Of a DNA stretch of 9,942 nt, positions 1 to 5,655 are shown in pieces. A model generated the notes under the pieces. The model worked only from the letters and a program-made list of their open reading frames with translations, ran no database searches and was not told where the DNA came from. The DNA is from CAYNQK01 sp964470375 (GTDB lineage Bacteria; Spirochaetota; Spirochaetia; Treponematales; JBGSOB01). The translations under genes and the position numbers were made by a program. Each line of letters begins with the position of its first letter. The stretch's first letter is position 1. The DNA lies in assembly GCA_964470375.1 (NCBI GenBank), contig CAYYCP010000090.1, positions 1-9,942 of the forward strand. The letters run 5' to 3'.

Positions 1-264
1 CTCCCTGAACAGGGCGAAATCGGCCTCGGCCTGCTCCGGGAGATAGACCACCCAATCGACCACGACGTCGAATCGGCGCCCGCGCAGGGCCCGAGCGACA
101 GACTCCGTATCCCGGATATCAGCCTGGATGCTCTCCACTCCGGCCGGCACCTGATCCAGATGGTTGCCCCGGTTGAGGAAGACCAAGGAATGCCCGCGCT
201 CCAAGGCCCGCGCAGCGCAGGCCGAGGAGATATTGCCGGTTCCGCCCACGAATAAAATATCCAT
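1..264 (-). CDS. NAD-binding SDR/epimerase-type protein, N-terminal part (cut by window edge)
   Basis: The first 88 codons of a minus-strand gene that continues past base 1. The protein opens MDILFVGGTGNIS: a beta strand followed by the GGTGxIS dinucleotide-binding loop (residues 7-13) of atypical short-chain dehydrogenases in the NAD-dependent epimerase/dehydratase group. It continues with a basic NRG at residues 31-33 after the second strand, an aspartate-containing ADIRD at 49-52, and FDVVVDWVVYLPEQ at 65-78. This layout matches the family often annotated as NAD-dependent epimerase/dehydratase. Substrate cannot be read from this fragment, and the catalytic YxxxK lies outside the window. 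The ATG at 264 is 32 bases after the kinase stop on the same strand, so the two may be cotranscribed, although no good Shine-Dalgarno precedes it. Family is fairly certain, function open. Confidence 0.85.
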   Translation of the reverse strand, partial: MDILFVGGTGNISSACAARALERGHSLVFLNRGNHLDQVPAGVESIQADIRDTESVARALRGRRFDVVVDWVVYLPEQAEADFALFRE

Positions 265-296
265 GCCGCGAGTGTAGTACCGCTGAGGGCTTGACG

Positions 297-2558
297 CTAG
301 GGGTCCGGGCTTGGCACCCCGCCGAGGGCTTCGCGTATCGCCCGGCTCATGGCTGCCTTGCGCGTGGGCTTGAAACATATTTTCCTCACTCCCAGCTCTA
401 GTGCCTCCTGTTCTGCTTCCGCGCTCAGAAAGCCCGTGCAGAGGATGACCGGCAAGGAGGGCCGGAGGGCCAGGACCCGCCTGGCCAGGTCCAGGCCGGT
501 CATGGCCGGCATGGCGTAATCGGTGATCAGGAGGTCGAAGGCCTGTGGATTCTCGCGCAGGAGGCCCAAAGCGCGTTCCGGGTCGGTCAGGGCCGACACC
601 CCGTAGCCCAGGGATGCCAGGCCGCTGCGCGCGAATTCCACCAACATGGGCTCGTCATCTACGAAGAGGATGCGCTCGCTCCCGCGGGCCTCGTCCTGAC
701 ATTCCTCCTCGAATTCAGGGCCTTCGCCCTCGATCAGCGGGAAATAGAGCTTAAAGGAGCTGCCCTCCCCCGGGCGGCTCTCGATGGCGATGTCGCCCCC
801 GTGCCCCTGCATCACTCCGTAGACCACGGCCAAGCCCATCCCGGTACCCTCGCCGGGAGCCTTGGTGGTGAAGAAGGGCTCGAAGACCCTATCGAGGGTA
901 GCCTGGTCCATGCCCTTGCCCGTATCACGCACCTCGATCACGGCGTAGCGCGGATGCGTCAGCCTGCCGATACGCCCGAGGCCGCCTGGCGGGGGCCCTT
1001 CCTCCTTCAGGCCGAAACGCAGGCGGCCGCGTCCGTCCATCGCGTGTACGCCGTTCATGGCCAGGTTCATGATGGCCTCGTGGACCTGGGTGGCGTCCGC
1101 CAGGACCAGGCCCGCGTCCTCATCGGCCTCCACATCCATGGCCACTGTGGCCGGCACGGCCATGCGCAGGAGGCTGACCGCCTCCGCCAGGACCTCGCCC
1201 AACCGCAGGGGCCGGATATCGCCGGGGGAGCCGCGGCTGAAGGTGAGGATGCGGCCTGCCAGGCGCTTGGCCCGGTCACAGGCGCTCAGCACCTGGGCCA
1301 AGGAGGCGCCAGCCGGGCTGCCCGGGGGCAGCTGGGCCAGGGCCAGTTCGGTGAATCCCATGATGCCGCCGAGCATGTTGTTGAAGTCGTGGGCGATGCC
1401 GCCCGCCAACTGGCCGATGGCCTGGATGCGCCGGCTGCGCCCGAGGGCCTCCTCCAATCGGGCCTTCTCCTCGGCGGCCCGCCTGACCTGGGTCACGTCG
1501 CGCATGGTTCCTTCGGCCCATAAAAACTCGCCGCGCTCGCCGAACGCCTTTTTAGCGTTGAGCGATATCACGGCTAGGCTGCCGTCCTTGCGGAGCACTT
1601 CCAGCTCCTCGTTCTCCAGCCTGCCGGTCGCGTCGAGGACCCGCTCCAGCTCGGCCCTCCGCCCGGCGTCCGCGCAGTAGTCCGCAATCGCCGTCCCGGT
1701 CAGCTCCTCCGGCAGGTAACCGAAGGCCTTGAGGACCGAAGGCGAGACGATCATGAAGCGCCCCTGGCTGTCCAGGCGGAAGCTGACGTCGATCTGGCTC
1801 TCGAAGAGGTCGCGGTAGCGCCTTTCAGACTCCACCAGGCTGCGCATGGTCTCGCGGCGCCGCTCCTCGTTGGACAGGAGGACGCTGCCGAAGAGCACGC
1901 CCACGGCGATGGCCAATCCGTAGGGCAGGGCCATGGCCTTCATGAGCGCCCATCCCTGGCTCAGGCTGCCGATGGGCAGGAAGCCCGGCAGGATGAAGGC
2001 CGTCGCGGCCGCCGAGGCCAGGGCCATCTTCCAGGCCGCGTCCAGGCGAGAGCGGAATACCCTAAGGATGGAGCCGGCGATGGCGGCCAGCAGCATGCCC
2101 AGGGAGCCCCCCAGGACGCCGGCCCCGCCAAGGTAGGCCCGGTAGGCTATCCCGATGGCCGCCGCGATGGCCGCCGCCAGGGCCCCCCCGAAGAGCCCGG
2201 CCAGGATGATGATGGCGTTGCGCTGGTCCACCTGGACGCCAGCGGCCACCGGGATCTTCACGTGCATGCAGCCGTAAACGAAGAGGGCGAAGACCGCGCC
2301 CTGGAGGGCCTGCCGCGCCGCGGGCCTGAAGGACCTGGTCCGGGAAAGCAGAGCCCCGTGCACAATCACCAGGAAGATGAAGATGGCCAGGTTATTGAAG
2401 AGGGATATGAAGAGGGCCGTCCCGGAGGCGAAGGTCGCCACCGCTTGGGGCGCGAGGAAGAGTGAGTCGATGCGTCTCAGGAATTCGCCGATCGTTTCCG
2501 TTCTGCCATCTCCCGTCGCCGCGCGGGCGCTGAAGACATGCGCGGAGAGCCCGGACAC
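297..2558 (-). CDS. Hybrid sensor histidine kinase: LytS-type 5TM sensor, PAS, HisKA/HATPase, receiver
   Basis: A 753-residue membrane-bound sensor kinase with its own receiver domain. Residues about 45-230 hold several hydrophobic segments in the 5TMR-LYT style, including AGLFGGALAAA and the YRAYLGGAG loop typical of LytS/YhcK-like sensors. A PAS domain follows at about 243-360 (YRDLFESQIDVSFRLD). The H-box AHDFNN gives the phosphorylated His390. The ATPase shows the N-box NLAMNGVHAMDG (498-509), DTGKGM (545-550), PFFTTK (561-566) and GTGMGL (571-576). The C-terminal receiver (about 629-745) has acidic DDE at 634-636, phospho-acceptor Asp680 in LITDYAMP, Thr708 and Lys730, so it looks active. 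There is no DNA-binding output domain, and no separate response regulator in the window. The start is GTG at 2558, with an in-frame TGA two codons upstream, so the gene cannot begin earlier. The ribosome site is weak. Signal and target unknown. Confidence 0.93.
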   Translation of the reverse strand: MSGLSAHVFSARAATGDGRTETIGEFLRRIDSLFLAPQAVATFASGTALFISLFNNLAIFIFLVIVHGALLSRTRSFRPAARQALQGAVFALFVYGCMHVKIPVAAGVQVDQRNAIIILAGLFGGALAAAIAAAIGIAYRAYLGGAGVLGGSLGMLLAAIAGSILRVFRSRLDAAWKMALASAAATAFILPGFLPIGSLSQGWALMKAMALPYGLAIAVGVLFGSVLLSNEERRRETMRSLVESERRYRDLFESQIDVSFRLDSQGRFMIVSPSVLKAFGYLPEELTGTAIADYCADAGRRAELERVLDATGRLENEELEVLRKDGSLAVISLNAKKAFGERGEFLWAEGTMRDVTQVRRAAEEKARLEEALGRSRRIQAIGQLAGGIAHDFNNMLGGIMGFTELALAQLPPGSPAGASLAQVLSACDRAKRLAGRILTFSRGSPGDIRPLRLGEVLAEAVSLLRMAVPATVAMDVEADEDAGLVLADATQVHEAIMNLAMNGVHAMDGRGRLRFGLKEEGPPPGGLGRIGRLTHPRYAVIEVRDTGKGMDQATLDRVFEPFFTTKAPGEGTGMGLAVVYGVMQGHGGDIAIESRPGEGSSFKLYFPLIEGEGPEFEEECQDEARGSERILFVDDEPMLVEFARSGLASLGYGVSALTDPERALGLLRENPQAFDLLITDYAMPAMTGLDLARRVLALRPSLPVILCTGFLSAEAEQEALELGVRKICFKPTRKAAMSRAIREALGGVPSPDP

Positions 2559-2647
2559 GGATCAGATCCCGGAAGTACCGGGGCAACCCTCGGCGGCCTC
2601 CTGCGCCGCTCTAAGGATAAACGTTGATCCGCATGGACGCCAGGTAT

Positions 2648-2693
2648 CCGGGGGCCGGCCGCCGGGGCGCGGCGCGGCGCGGCCAGCCCCCGG
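2648..2693. repeat. Very GC-rich 15-bp inverted repeat (long hairpin)
   Basis: CCGGGGGCCGGCCGC at 2648-2662 pairs with GCGGCCAGCCCCCGG at 2679-2693 over 15 positions. The only non-Watson-Crick pair is a G-U (in minus-strand RNA) or C-A (in plus-strand RNA). The loop is 16 bases and is itself a GCGCGG repeat. It sits nine bases past the stop of the 75-residue ORF and before the kinase start, so minus-strand RNA would fold here between two cistrons. No T tract follows on either strand, so it is not a standard intrinsic terminator. An RNA-stability or differential-expression element, or a Rho-assisted stop, are possible roles. Confidence 0.6.
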
Positions 2694-2701
2694 AAGCGCC
2701 T

Positions 2702-2929
2702 TCATGCCGTTTCACGGGCCTGTGGATCCGGGCAGGCCCCGGATCCGCAGGCGCCATCGAAGTCCAGGACTTGGGCCTGGGAGGCTTTCCGCCCGGCCTT
2801 GGGCCGGAGCCCCTTCCCCGCGATAGGTCCATCCAGGGGCCGCTTCGCCTCGGCCGTCTCGCCATCGGGCAGGATGCGGACGGAACCGTTCCAGCTCAGA
2901 TACGCGATCGCTACCATAAAATTGTCCAT
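2702..2929 (-). CDS. Small protein of unknown function, 75 residues, two C-terminal cysteines
   Basis: I do not recognise this protein. Support for it being real: ATG at 2929 lies exactly six bases after a perfect AAGGAGG (2942-2936), the best ribosome site on this strand. About three quarters of the codon third positions are G or C, like the neighbouring genes. The sequence starts MDNFMVAIAYLSWNGSVRIL, then is basic and proline/glycine-rich in the middle (residues 38-50). It ends around LDFDGACGSGACPDP with Cys61 and Cys66 in a C-x4-C arrangement. There is no signal peptide and no clear membrane span. A LacI-type operator lies about 90 bases upstream and the kinase gene about 140 bases downstream, so it may be the first gene of a LacI-controlled unit. 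A modified-peptide precursor is conceivable, but no maturation enzyme is visible. Confidence 0.55.
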   Translation of the reverse strand: MDNFMVAIAYLSWNGSVRILPDGETAEAKRPLDGPIAGKGLRPKAGRKASQAQVLDFDGACGSGACPDPQARETA

Positions 2930-2935
2930 GCTCAG

Positions 2936-2942
2936 CCTCCTT
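2936..2942 (-). promoter_or_regulatory. Perfect Shine-Dalgarno of the 75-residue ORF
   Basis: Minus-strand AAGGAGG, six bases before the ATG at 2929. It decides the start of the small ORF: a longer reading of the same frame from 2974 has no comparable site. It is also the main reason for calling the ORF a gene. Confidence 0.7.
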
Positions 2943-3017
2943 AAGGCGCATGAGGGACGCCTTCTATCAATCATTCAGGCCGGAGCGTCCTAAGCCGGCA
3001 GAATGATCCCATTTTTT

Positions 3018-3031
3018 TGCAACCGTTTGCA
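3018..3031. promoter_or_regulatory. LacI-family operator, copy 1 (upstream of small ORF and kinase)
   Basis: TGCAACCGTTTGCA is a near-perfect palindrome with a central CG, the shape expected for LacI/GalR-type dimers whose hinge leucine inserts at a central CpG. It matches the second site at 4076-4089 at 13 of 14 bases. It lies after the end of lacI and about 90 bases before the ATG of the 75-residue ORF, so it most likely controls that ORF and perhaps the kinase. I could not identify a convincing promoter next to it. Confidence 0.7.
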
Positions 3032-3041
3032 TTTCGGCCCT

Positions 3042-3084
3042 AAAAAAACATCACCCGGAATTCCTCACGACCAGAGAAACCGGG
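3042..3084 (-). terminator. Possible intrinsic terminator of lacI
   Basis: On the minus strand the end of lacI can fold: CCCGG (3084-3080) with CCGGG (3058-3054), then TTTCTC with GAGGAA (one G-U pair), a two-base TT bulge and a seven-base loop. Five bases later comes a run of seven T (3048-3042). The stem overlaps the last lacI codons, and the spacer before the T run is a little long, so this is only a candidate. If real, it separates lacI from the downstream small ORF, which would then need its own promoter by the operator at 3018-3031. Confidence 0.4.
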
Positions 3085-4076
3085 GCCACAGCATGGCTCA
3101 CAGCCCCCGTATCGATGCGCTGGAGCAGGTTCTCGACCAGGAGCTTCCCCACCAGAGGGAGGTTCTGGCTGATGGTCGTCAGGGGCGGCCAGCAGTGAAG
3201 ACCTATCGAAAGGCCGTCGTAGCCCACTACCGCCACGTCCTCCGGGACGCGCCTCCCGGCCTCGGCCAGAACCCGCAATGAAGAGACGGCCATCACGTCG
3301 CTGCAGACGAAGACCGCGTCCAAGTCGGGACGGGCCTCCAGGAGGGCGCGCATGGCCCGGGCACCTGAAGCCGTCGAGAAGTCACCGTAGGCCTCCAGGG
3401 ATGGATCCGGAGCGAAGCCGGCCTCCTGAAGGGCTTCATGGTAACCTTCCCGGCGCAGCCTCACCTCGGCCTCGGCCTCGGCTCCGCCGAGGAAGGCTAT
3501 CCTGCGGCGCCCGATGCCGATGAGCCTCTGGGCGGCCAAGCGCCCCCCAAGCCTGTCATTTCCGGCCACGGTGCAGTATTCAGGCCCCGGGCCGGGAGGC
3601 CCCCAGGCCACGAAGGGCGCCCCTAGCCCCAGAAGGGTGGAGATATGGAGGCGCTTGCGCGTCGAGGTCATCAGGATGAAGCCGTCGGCCTTGCCGGATT
3701 CCAGATGCTGCTCGGCCCAGGAATCGTCCGAGGGATCGACGTTGAGGAGGAGGAGGTCGTAGCCGCGCCCGTGCAGGGCCGAGCTTATCCCACTCACCAG
3801 CTCCAGCACGAAGTAATCGTCCAGGCTGAAGGTCCCGCAGGAAGCGTGCATGACGAAGGCCAGGGTGTTGCTGCGCTTGAGGCTGAGGCGCCGGGCGGGA
3901 ACATTCAGCTGAAAACGGTGTTTCTCGGCGATGGCCCTCACCCGCTCTTTGGTCTCGCGGCTGATGAGGGGGCTATCGCTGAGGGCCCGCGATACGGTGG
4001 ACTTCGCCACCCCCGCCAGCCGGGCGATATCCGAGATAGTCTTGACCTGTCTCTGCGTAGTCTCAGGCTTCTTCAT
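3051..4076 (-). CDS. LacI/GalR-family transcriptional regulator
   Basis: A 341-residue DNA-binding repressor of normal family length. The helix-turn-helix is TISDIARLAGVAKSTVSRAL (13-32), followed by the hinge NVPARRLSLKRSNT (58-71) with the operator-inserting leucine in ARRL. The periplasmic-binding-like effector domain covers about 72-335 and includes DGFILMTSTR, GRRRIAFLGG, DAVFVCSDVMA and VAVVGYDG. The effector is probably a sugar or sugar derivative but cannot be read out. The frame is open for 61 codons upstream of ATG 4076, but the helix-turn-helix is already at its usual distance from this ATG. A consensus promoter at 4089-4117 places the RNA start just before it. The gene is divergent from the OFA carrier; operators lie on its promoter and past its 3' end, so it is probably autoregulated and controls its neighbours. 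Confidence 0.95.
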   Translation of the reverse strand: MKKPETTQRQVKTISDIARLAGVAKSTVSRALSDSPLISRETKERVRAIAEKHRFQLNVPARRLSLKRSNTLAFVMHASCGTFSLDDYFVLELVSGISSALHGRGYDLLLLNVDPSDDSWAEQHLESGKADGFILMTSTRKRLHISTLLGLGAPFVAWGPPGPGPEYCTVAGNDRLGGRLAAQRLIGIGRRRIAFLGGAEAEAEVRLRREGYHEALQEAGFAPDPSLEAYGDFSTASGARAMRALLEARPDLDAVFVCSDVMAVSSLRVLAEAGRRVPEDVAVVGYDGLSIGLHCWPPLTTISQNLPLVGKLLVENLLQRIDTGAVSHAVAPVSLVVRNSG

Positions 4077-4089
4077 GCAACCGTGTGCA
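4076..4089. promoter_or_regulatory. LacI-family operator, copy 2 (on the lacI promoter)
   Basis: TGCAACCGTGTGCA differs from the site at 3018-3031 by one base. On the minus strand it begins at the last base of the -10 box and runs through the predicted RNA start into the first base of the lacI start codon. A bound repressor here would block polymerase at the start site, which is classic autoregulation. The same gap serves the divergent MFS gene, whose ATG is about 170 bases away, so control of the carrier is plausible but not proven by position. Confidence 0.75.
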
Positions 4090-4117
4090 TAATAAGTCGA
4101 TTTCTCATTTCTGTCAA
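4089..4117 (-). promoter_or_regulatory. Sigma70 promoter of lacI (consensus -35, 17-bp spacer)
   Basis: On the minus strand TTGACA (4117-4112) matches the -35 consensus exactly. It is followed by a 17-base spacer and the -10 box TATTAT (4094-4089, five of six bases). The RNA should start about seven bases further on, around 4082, leaving only about five to eight bases before the ATG at 4076. This agrees with the absence of any Shine-Dalgarno in front of that ATG. Confidence 0.75.
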
Positions 4118-4182
4118 GGCTTCTCCGACATCCCCTAGCATGATTGATCCAAATCCTTGCTGGAGAAGGAGTACGGGACATT

Positions 4183-4222
4183 GGGCATGGACTTTGCCCG
4201 CACCCCGCCACCGGACGGGGTG
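4183..4222 (+). repeat. Two adjacent small hairpins upstream of the OFA carrier
   Basis: GGGCA (4183-4187) pairs with TGCCC (4195-4199) around a seven-base loop. Immediately after, CACCCCG (4201-4207) pairs with CGGGGTG (4216-4222) around an eight-base loop. A lone -10-like TATACT (4226-4231) follows, with no good -35 at the usual spacing. If that box is used, the repeats would be binding sites upstream of the RNA start. If transcription starts earlier, they would be leader hairpins. There is no T tract, so a terminator is unlikely. Confidence 0.4.
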
Positions 4223-4257
4223 AGATATACTGCAAGGCGCTCGGAAGGAGGAAGGAC

Positions 4258-5460
4258 ATGGGCAGGTACAGAGCCGTTTTATGCGGGTTTTTTTTAGCCT
4301 TGATGGGCGGGATTTCCTACGCCTGGGGCGTCTTCGTCATACCCATGATGGACGCCTACGGCTGGACTAAGTTCGAGGCCACCCTGCCCTTCACTGTCTT
4401 CATGGCCGTCTTCGCCCTGGTCATGGTTCCGGGCGGCCGCCTGCAGGACCGCTTCGGCCCGCGCAAGGTCGCCATTGCGGGAGCGGTATGCTTTCTGGCG
4501 GCCTACGGGCTGGCCGCCCTTGTGGACGTGGTGCCCTTCCACAATTGGCTTGTCCTCACCTATGGTGTCCTGGGCGGTTCGGCATGCGGCCTGACCTACG
4601 CCTGCGTGGCTCCGCCCGTGCGCAAATGGTTTCCCGACAAGCCGGCCTTGGCCGTGTCCCTGGCGGTGATGGGCTTCGGCCTGGCAGCCATCTTCTTCGC
4701 CCCCCTCAAGGCCAAGGTCCTGATACCGCGCCTGGGCATAGGCGGGACCTTCCTCTTGATAGCCTTTTTGACTTCATCCGTCAGCGCCTTGGCGGGAGCA
4801 TTCACGCGCAACCCGCCTATAGATTGGATCCCGCCGGCCCGGCATGGCTCATCCCCGGGGACTACCGCGATCCAGGACATTCCGCCCTCTCTAGCCGTCA
4901 GGACGGGGAAATTCTGGGCCATGTGGGGCGTCTTCATCCTCTCGGTGGCGGGGGGCTTCATCAGCCTGGGCCTCATTCCCTCCTACGCCCAGCGCGCCAT
5001 CTCCTTGAGTCCGAGCCAGGCGGCCCTGGCCATATCCCTCTTCTCAGGTGTGAATGGATTGGGTCGCCCCTTGGCCGGCTGGCTGGGCGACAGGATAGGC
5101 ATAACCAAGGTGATGTCCCTCACCTTCATCCTCCAGGCCGCTATTTTCCTGGTCTTCGAGCTCCTAGCGGTGAACATGGCGCTGCTCCTGTCCCTCACGG
5201 CCGTCCTGGGCTGGGCATACGCCGTCATCCTGGGCCTCTTCCCCTCGATGACCGCCGCCGCCTTCGGGGTCAAGAACCTGGGGACGAACTACGGCCTAGT
5301 CTTCACGGCCTTCGGCGTGGGCGCCTTTGCACCCCTGGCCGGGGCGGGCATCTTCGATGCGACCGGGCGCTTCTCCCTGGTCTTCCTGGCCGCCGGGATC
5401 TCCTCCGCCCTGGGCGCGGGCTTGTGCCTGGCGATGCGCAGGAGATACGCGATGAGCTGA
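4258..5460 (+). CDS. MFS transporter of the oxalate/formate antiporter (OFA) family
   Basis: A 400-residue inner-membrane carrier with about 12 hydrophobic segments. The first span carries SYAWGVFVIP (20-29), typical of OFA members. The loop between spans 2 and 3 has the MFS signature GRLQDRFGPRK (60-70), and its second-half counterpart is GRPLAGWLGDRIG (269-281). FGVKNLGTNYG (336-346), with Lys339 next to a late span, is another OFA-type stretch. Known members move small mono- and dicarboxylates, but most homologues are uncharacterised, so the substrate is open. The start is ATG 4258, six bases after a perfect AAGGAGG (4245-4251). An in-frame ATG at 4144 would add 38 residues without membrane character and is not favoured. 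It is divergent from lacI across a gap holding a LacI operator. Confidence 0.92.
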   Translation: MGRYRAVLCGFFLALMGGISYAWGVFVIPMMDAYGWTKFEATLPFTVFMAVFALVMVPGGRLQDRFGPRKVAIAGAVCFLAAYGLAALVDVVPFHNWLVLTYGVLGGSACGLTYACVAPPVRKWFPDKPALAVSLAVMGFGLAAIFFAPLKAKVLIPRLGIGGTFLLIAFLTSSVSALAGAFTRNPPIDWIPPARHGSSPGTTAIQDIPPSLAVRTGKFWAMWGVFILSVAGGFISLGLIPSYAQRAISLSPSQAALAISLFSGVNGLGRPLAGWLGDRIGITKVMSLTFILQAAIFLVFELLAVNMALLLSLTAVLGWAYAVILGLFPSMTAAAFGVKNLGTNYGLVFTAFGVGAFAPLAGAGIFDATGRFSLVFLAAGISSALGAGLCLAMRRRYAMS

Positions 5461-5469
5461 GAAGGTCGG

Positions 5470-5500
5470 GCCTGGCGGCGGCGCTATTGACGCCGCAGGC
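5470..5500 (+). repeat. Hairpin just after the OFA carrier
   Basis: GCCTG (5470-5474) and CGGCG (5476-5480) pair with CGCCG (5491-5495) and CAGGC (5496-5500), with one bulged G and a ten-base loop. It begins ten bases after the carrier stop codon but has no T tract, so it could only be a weak or Rho-assisted stop or an mRNA 3' end protector. It overlaps a possible -35 box for the next unit. Confidence 0.35.
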
Positions 5501-5513
5501 GGGATAGTATAGG
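5487..5513 (+). promoter_or_regulatory. Possible promoter of the riboswitch/CDF unit
   Basis: TTGACG (5487-5492) is a five-of-six -35 box. TATAGG (5508-5513) would be the -10 box after a short 15-base spacer, giving an RNA start near 5520. This start is very close to the first predicted aptamer base, so either the start lies a little earlier or the outer stem is shorter than drawn. Weak candidate. Confidence 0.3.
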
Positions 5514-5515
5514 TT

Positions 5516-5620
5516 CTTGTGAACGGATCAGGCGTCCGGTCCCTCAGGACCGAGTCAGCCGGGCACTTGCAGCGGGATCATAGCCCGCGGGACCATAAGT
5601 CGGTTCCGCGGCTTTTTTTT
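5516..5620 (+). ncRNA. czcD-type (NiCo) metal riboswitch upstream of a CDF exporter, with expression platform
   Basis: The leader carries, in order, the blocks I associate with the NiCo (czcD) class: CAGGC (5529-5533); a hairpin CGGTCC/GGACCG with a four-base loop (5537-5552); CAGCCGGGC (5556-5564); a short connecting element; hairpin GCGGG/CCCGC (5572-5588); and GGGAC (5589-5593). A closing stem CTTGTG (5516-5521) with CATAAG (5594-5599) is possible but is the weakest part, and the third helix looks very short. The terminator at 5582-5620 uses the 3' strand of the last hairpin plus GGGACC, so aptamer and terminator exclude each other: metal binding should allow read-through. The class is known upstream of CDF exporters and binds Ni(II)/Co(II), with Fe(II) also reported. 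The gene downstream is a CDF, which fits. Confidence 0.6.
5582..5620 (+). terminator. Strong intrinsic terminator in the CDF leader
   Basis: AGCCCGCGGGACC (5582-5594) pairs with GGTTCCGCGGCT (5602-5613) over 12 pairs with one bulged C and a seven-base loop, followed directly by eight T (5613-5620). It is about 120 bases past the carrier stop and 35 bases before the CDF start. It may end carrier transcripts, and also works as the off-state of the CDF leader because its 5' arm is shared with the aptamer. Confidence 0.85.
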
Positions 5621-5655
5621 GCCCGGACCGGCCGATCACACGAACGGGGGGCTAC

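Noticed and set aside
801..1680. Long plus-strand open frames opposite the kinase
   Set aside because: High-GC shadow frames: low-complexity Arg/Pro/Gly/His composition, no family motifs, and antisense to well-supported kinase domains.
2392..2586. 64-residue minus-strand frame starting TTG 2586 at the kinase 5' end, as a sign of a frameshift
   Set aside because: The kinase frame is intact from GTG 2558 through all domains, and this alternative frame shows no membrane or family character.
3018..3031. Operator palindrome read as a terminator hairpin with its neighbouring T run
   Set aside because: The T run precedes the palindrome on the plus strand and becomes an A run after it on the minus strand, which does not fit a terminator for either direction; its match to the lacI promoter site explains it better.
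4144..4257. Upstream in-frame extension of the OFA carrier (38 residues from ATG 4144)
   Set aside because: It has no ribosome site, no membrane character and spans the hairpins and -10 box; ATG 4258 has a perfect AAGGAGG at six bases.
4077..4259. 61-residue N-terminal extension of the LacI regulator
   Set aside because: The extension would cross the consensus promoter and operator, and the helix-turn-helix is already at the usual distance from the ATG at 4076.
4488..5507. 339-residue plus-strand frame overlapping the OFA carrier
   Set aside because: Shadow frame rich in Arg, Gly and Pro; the overlapping frame encodes a clear 12-span carrier with its own ribosome site.
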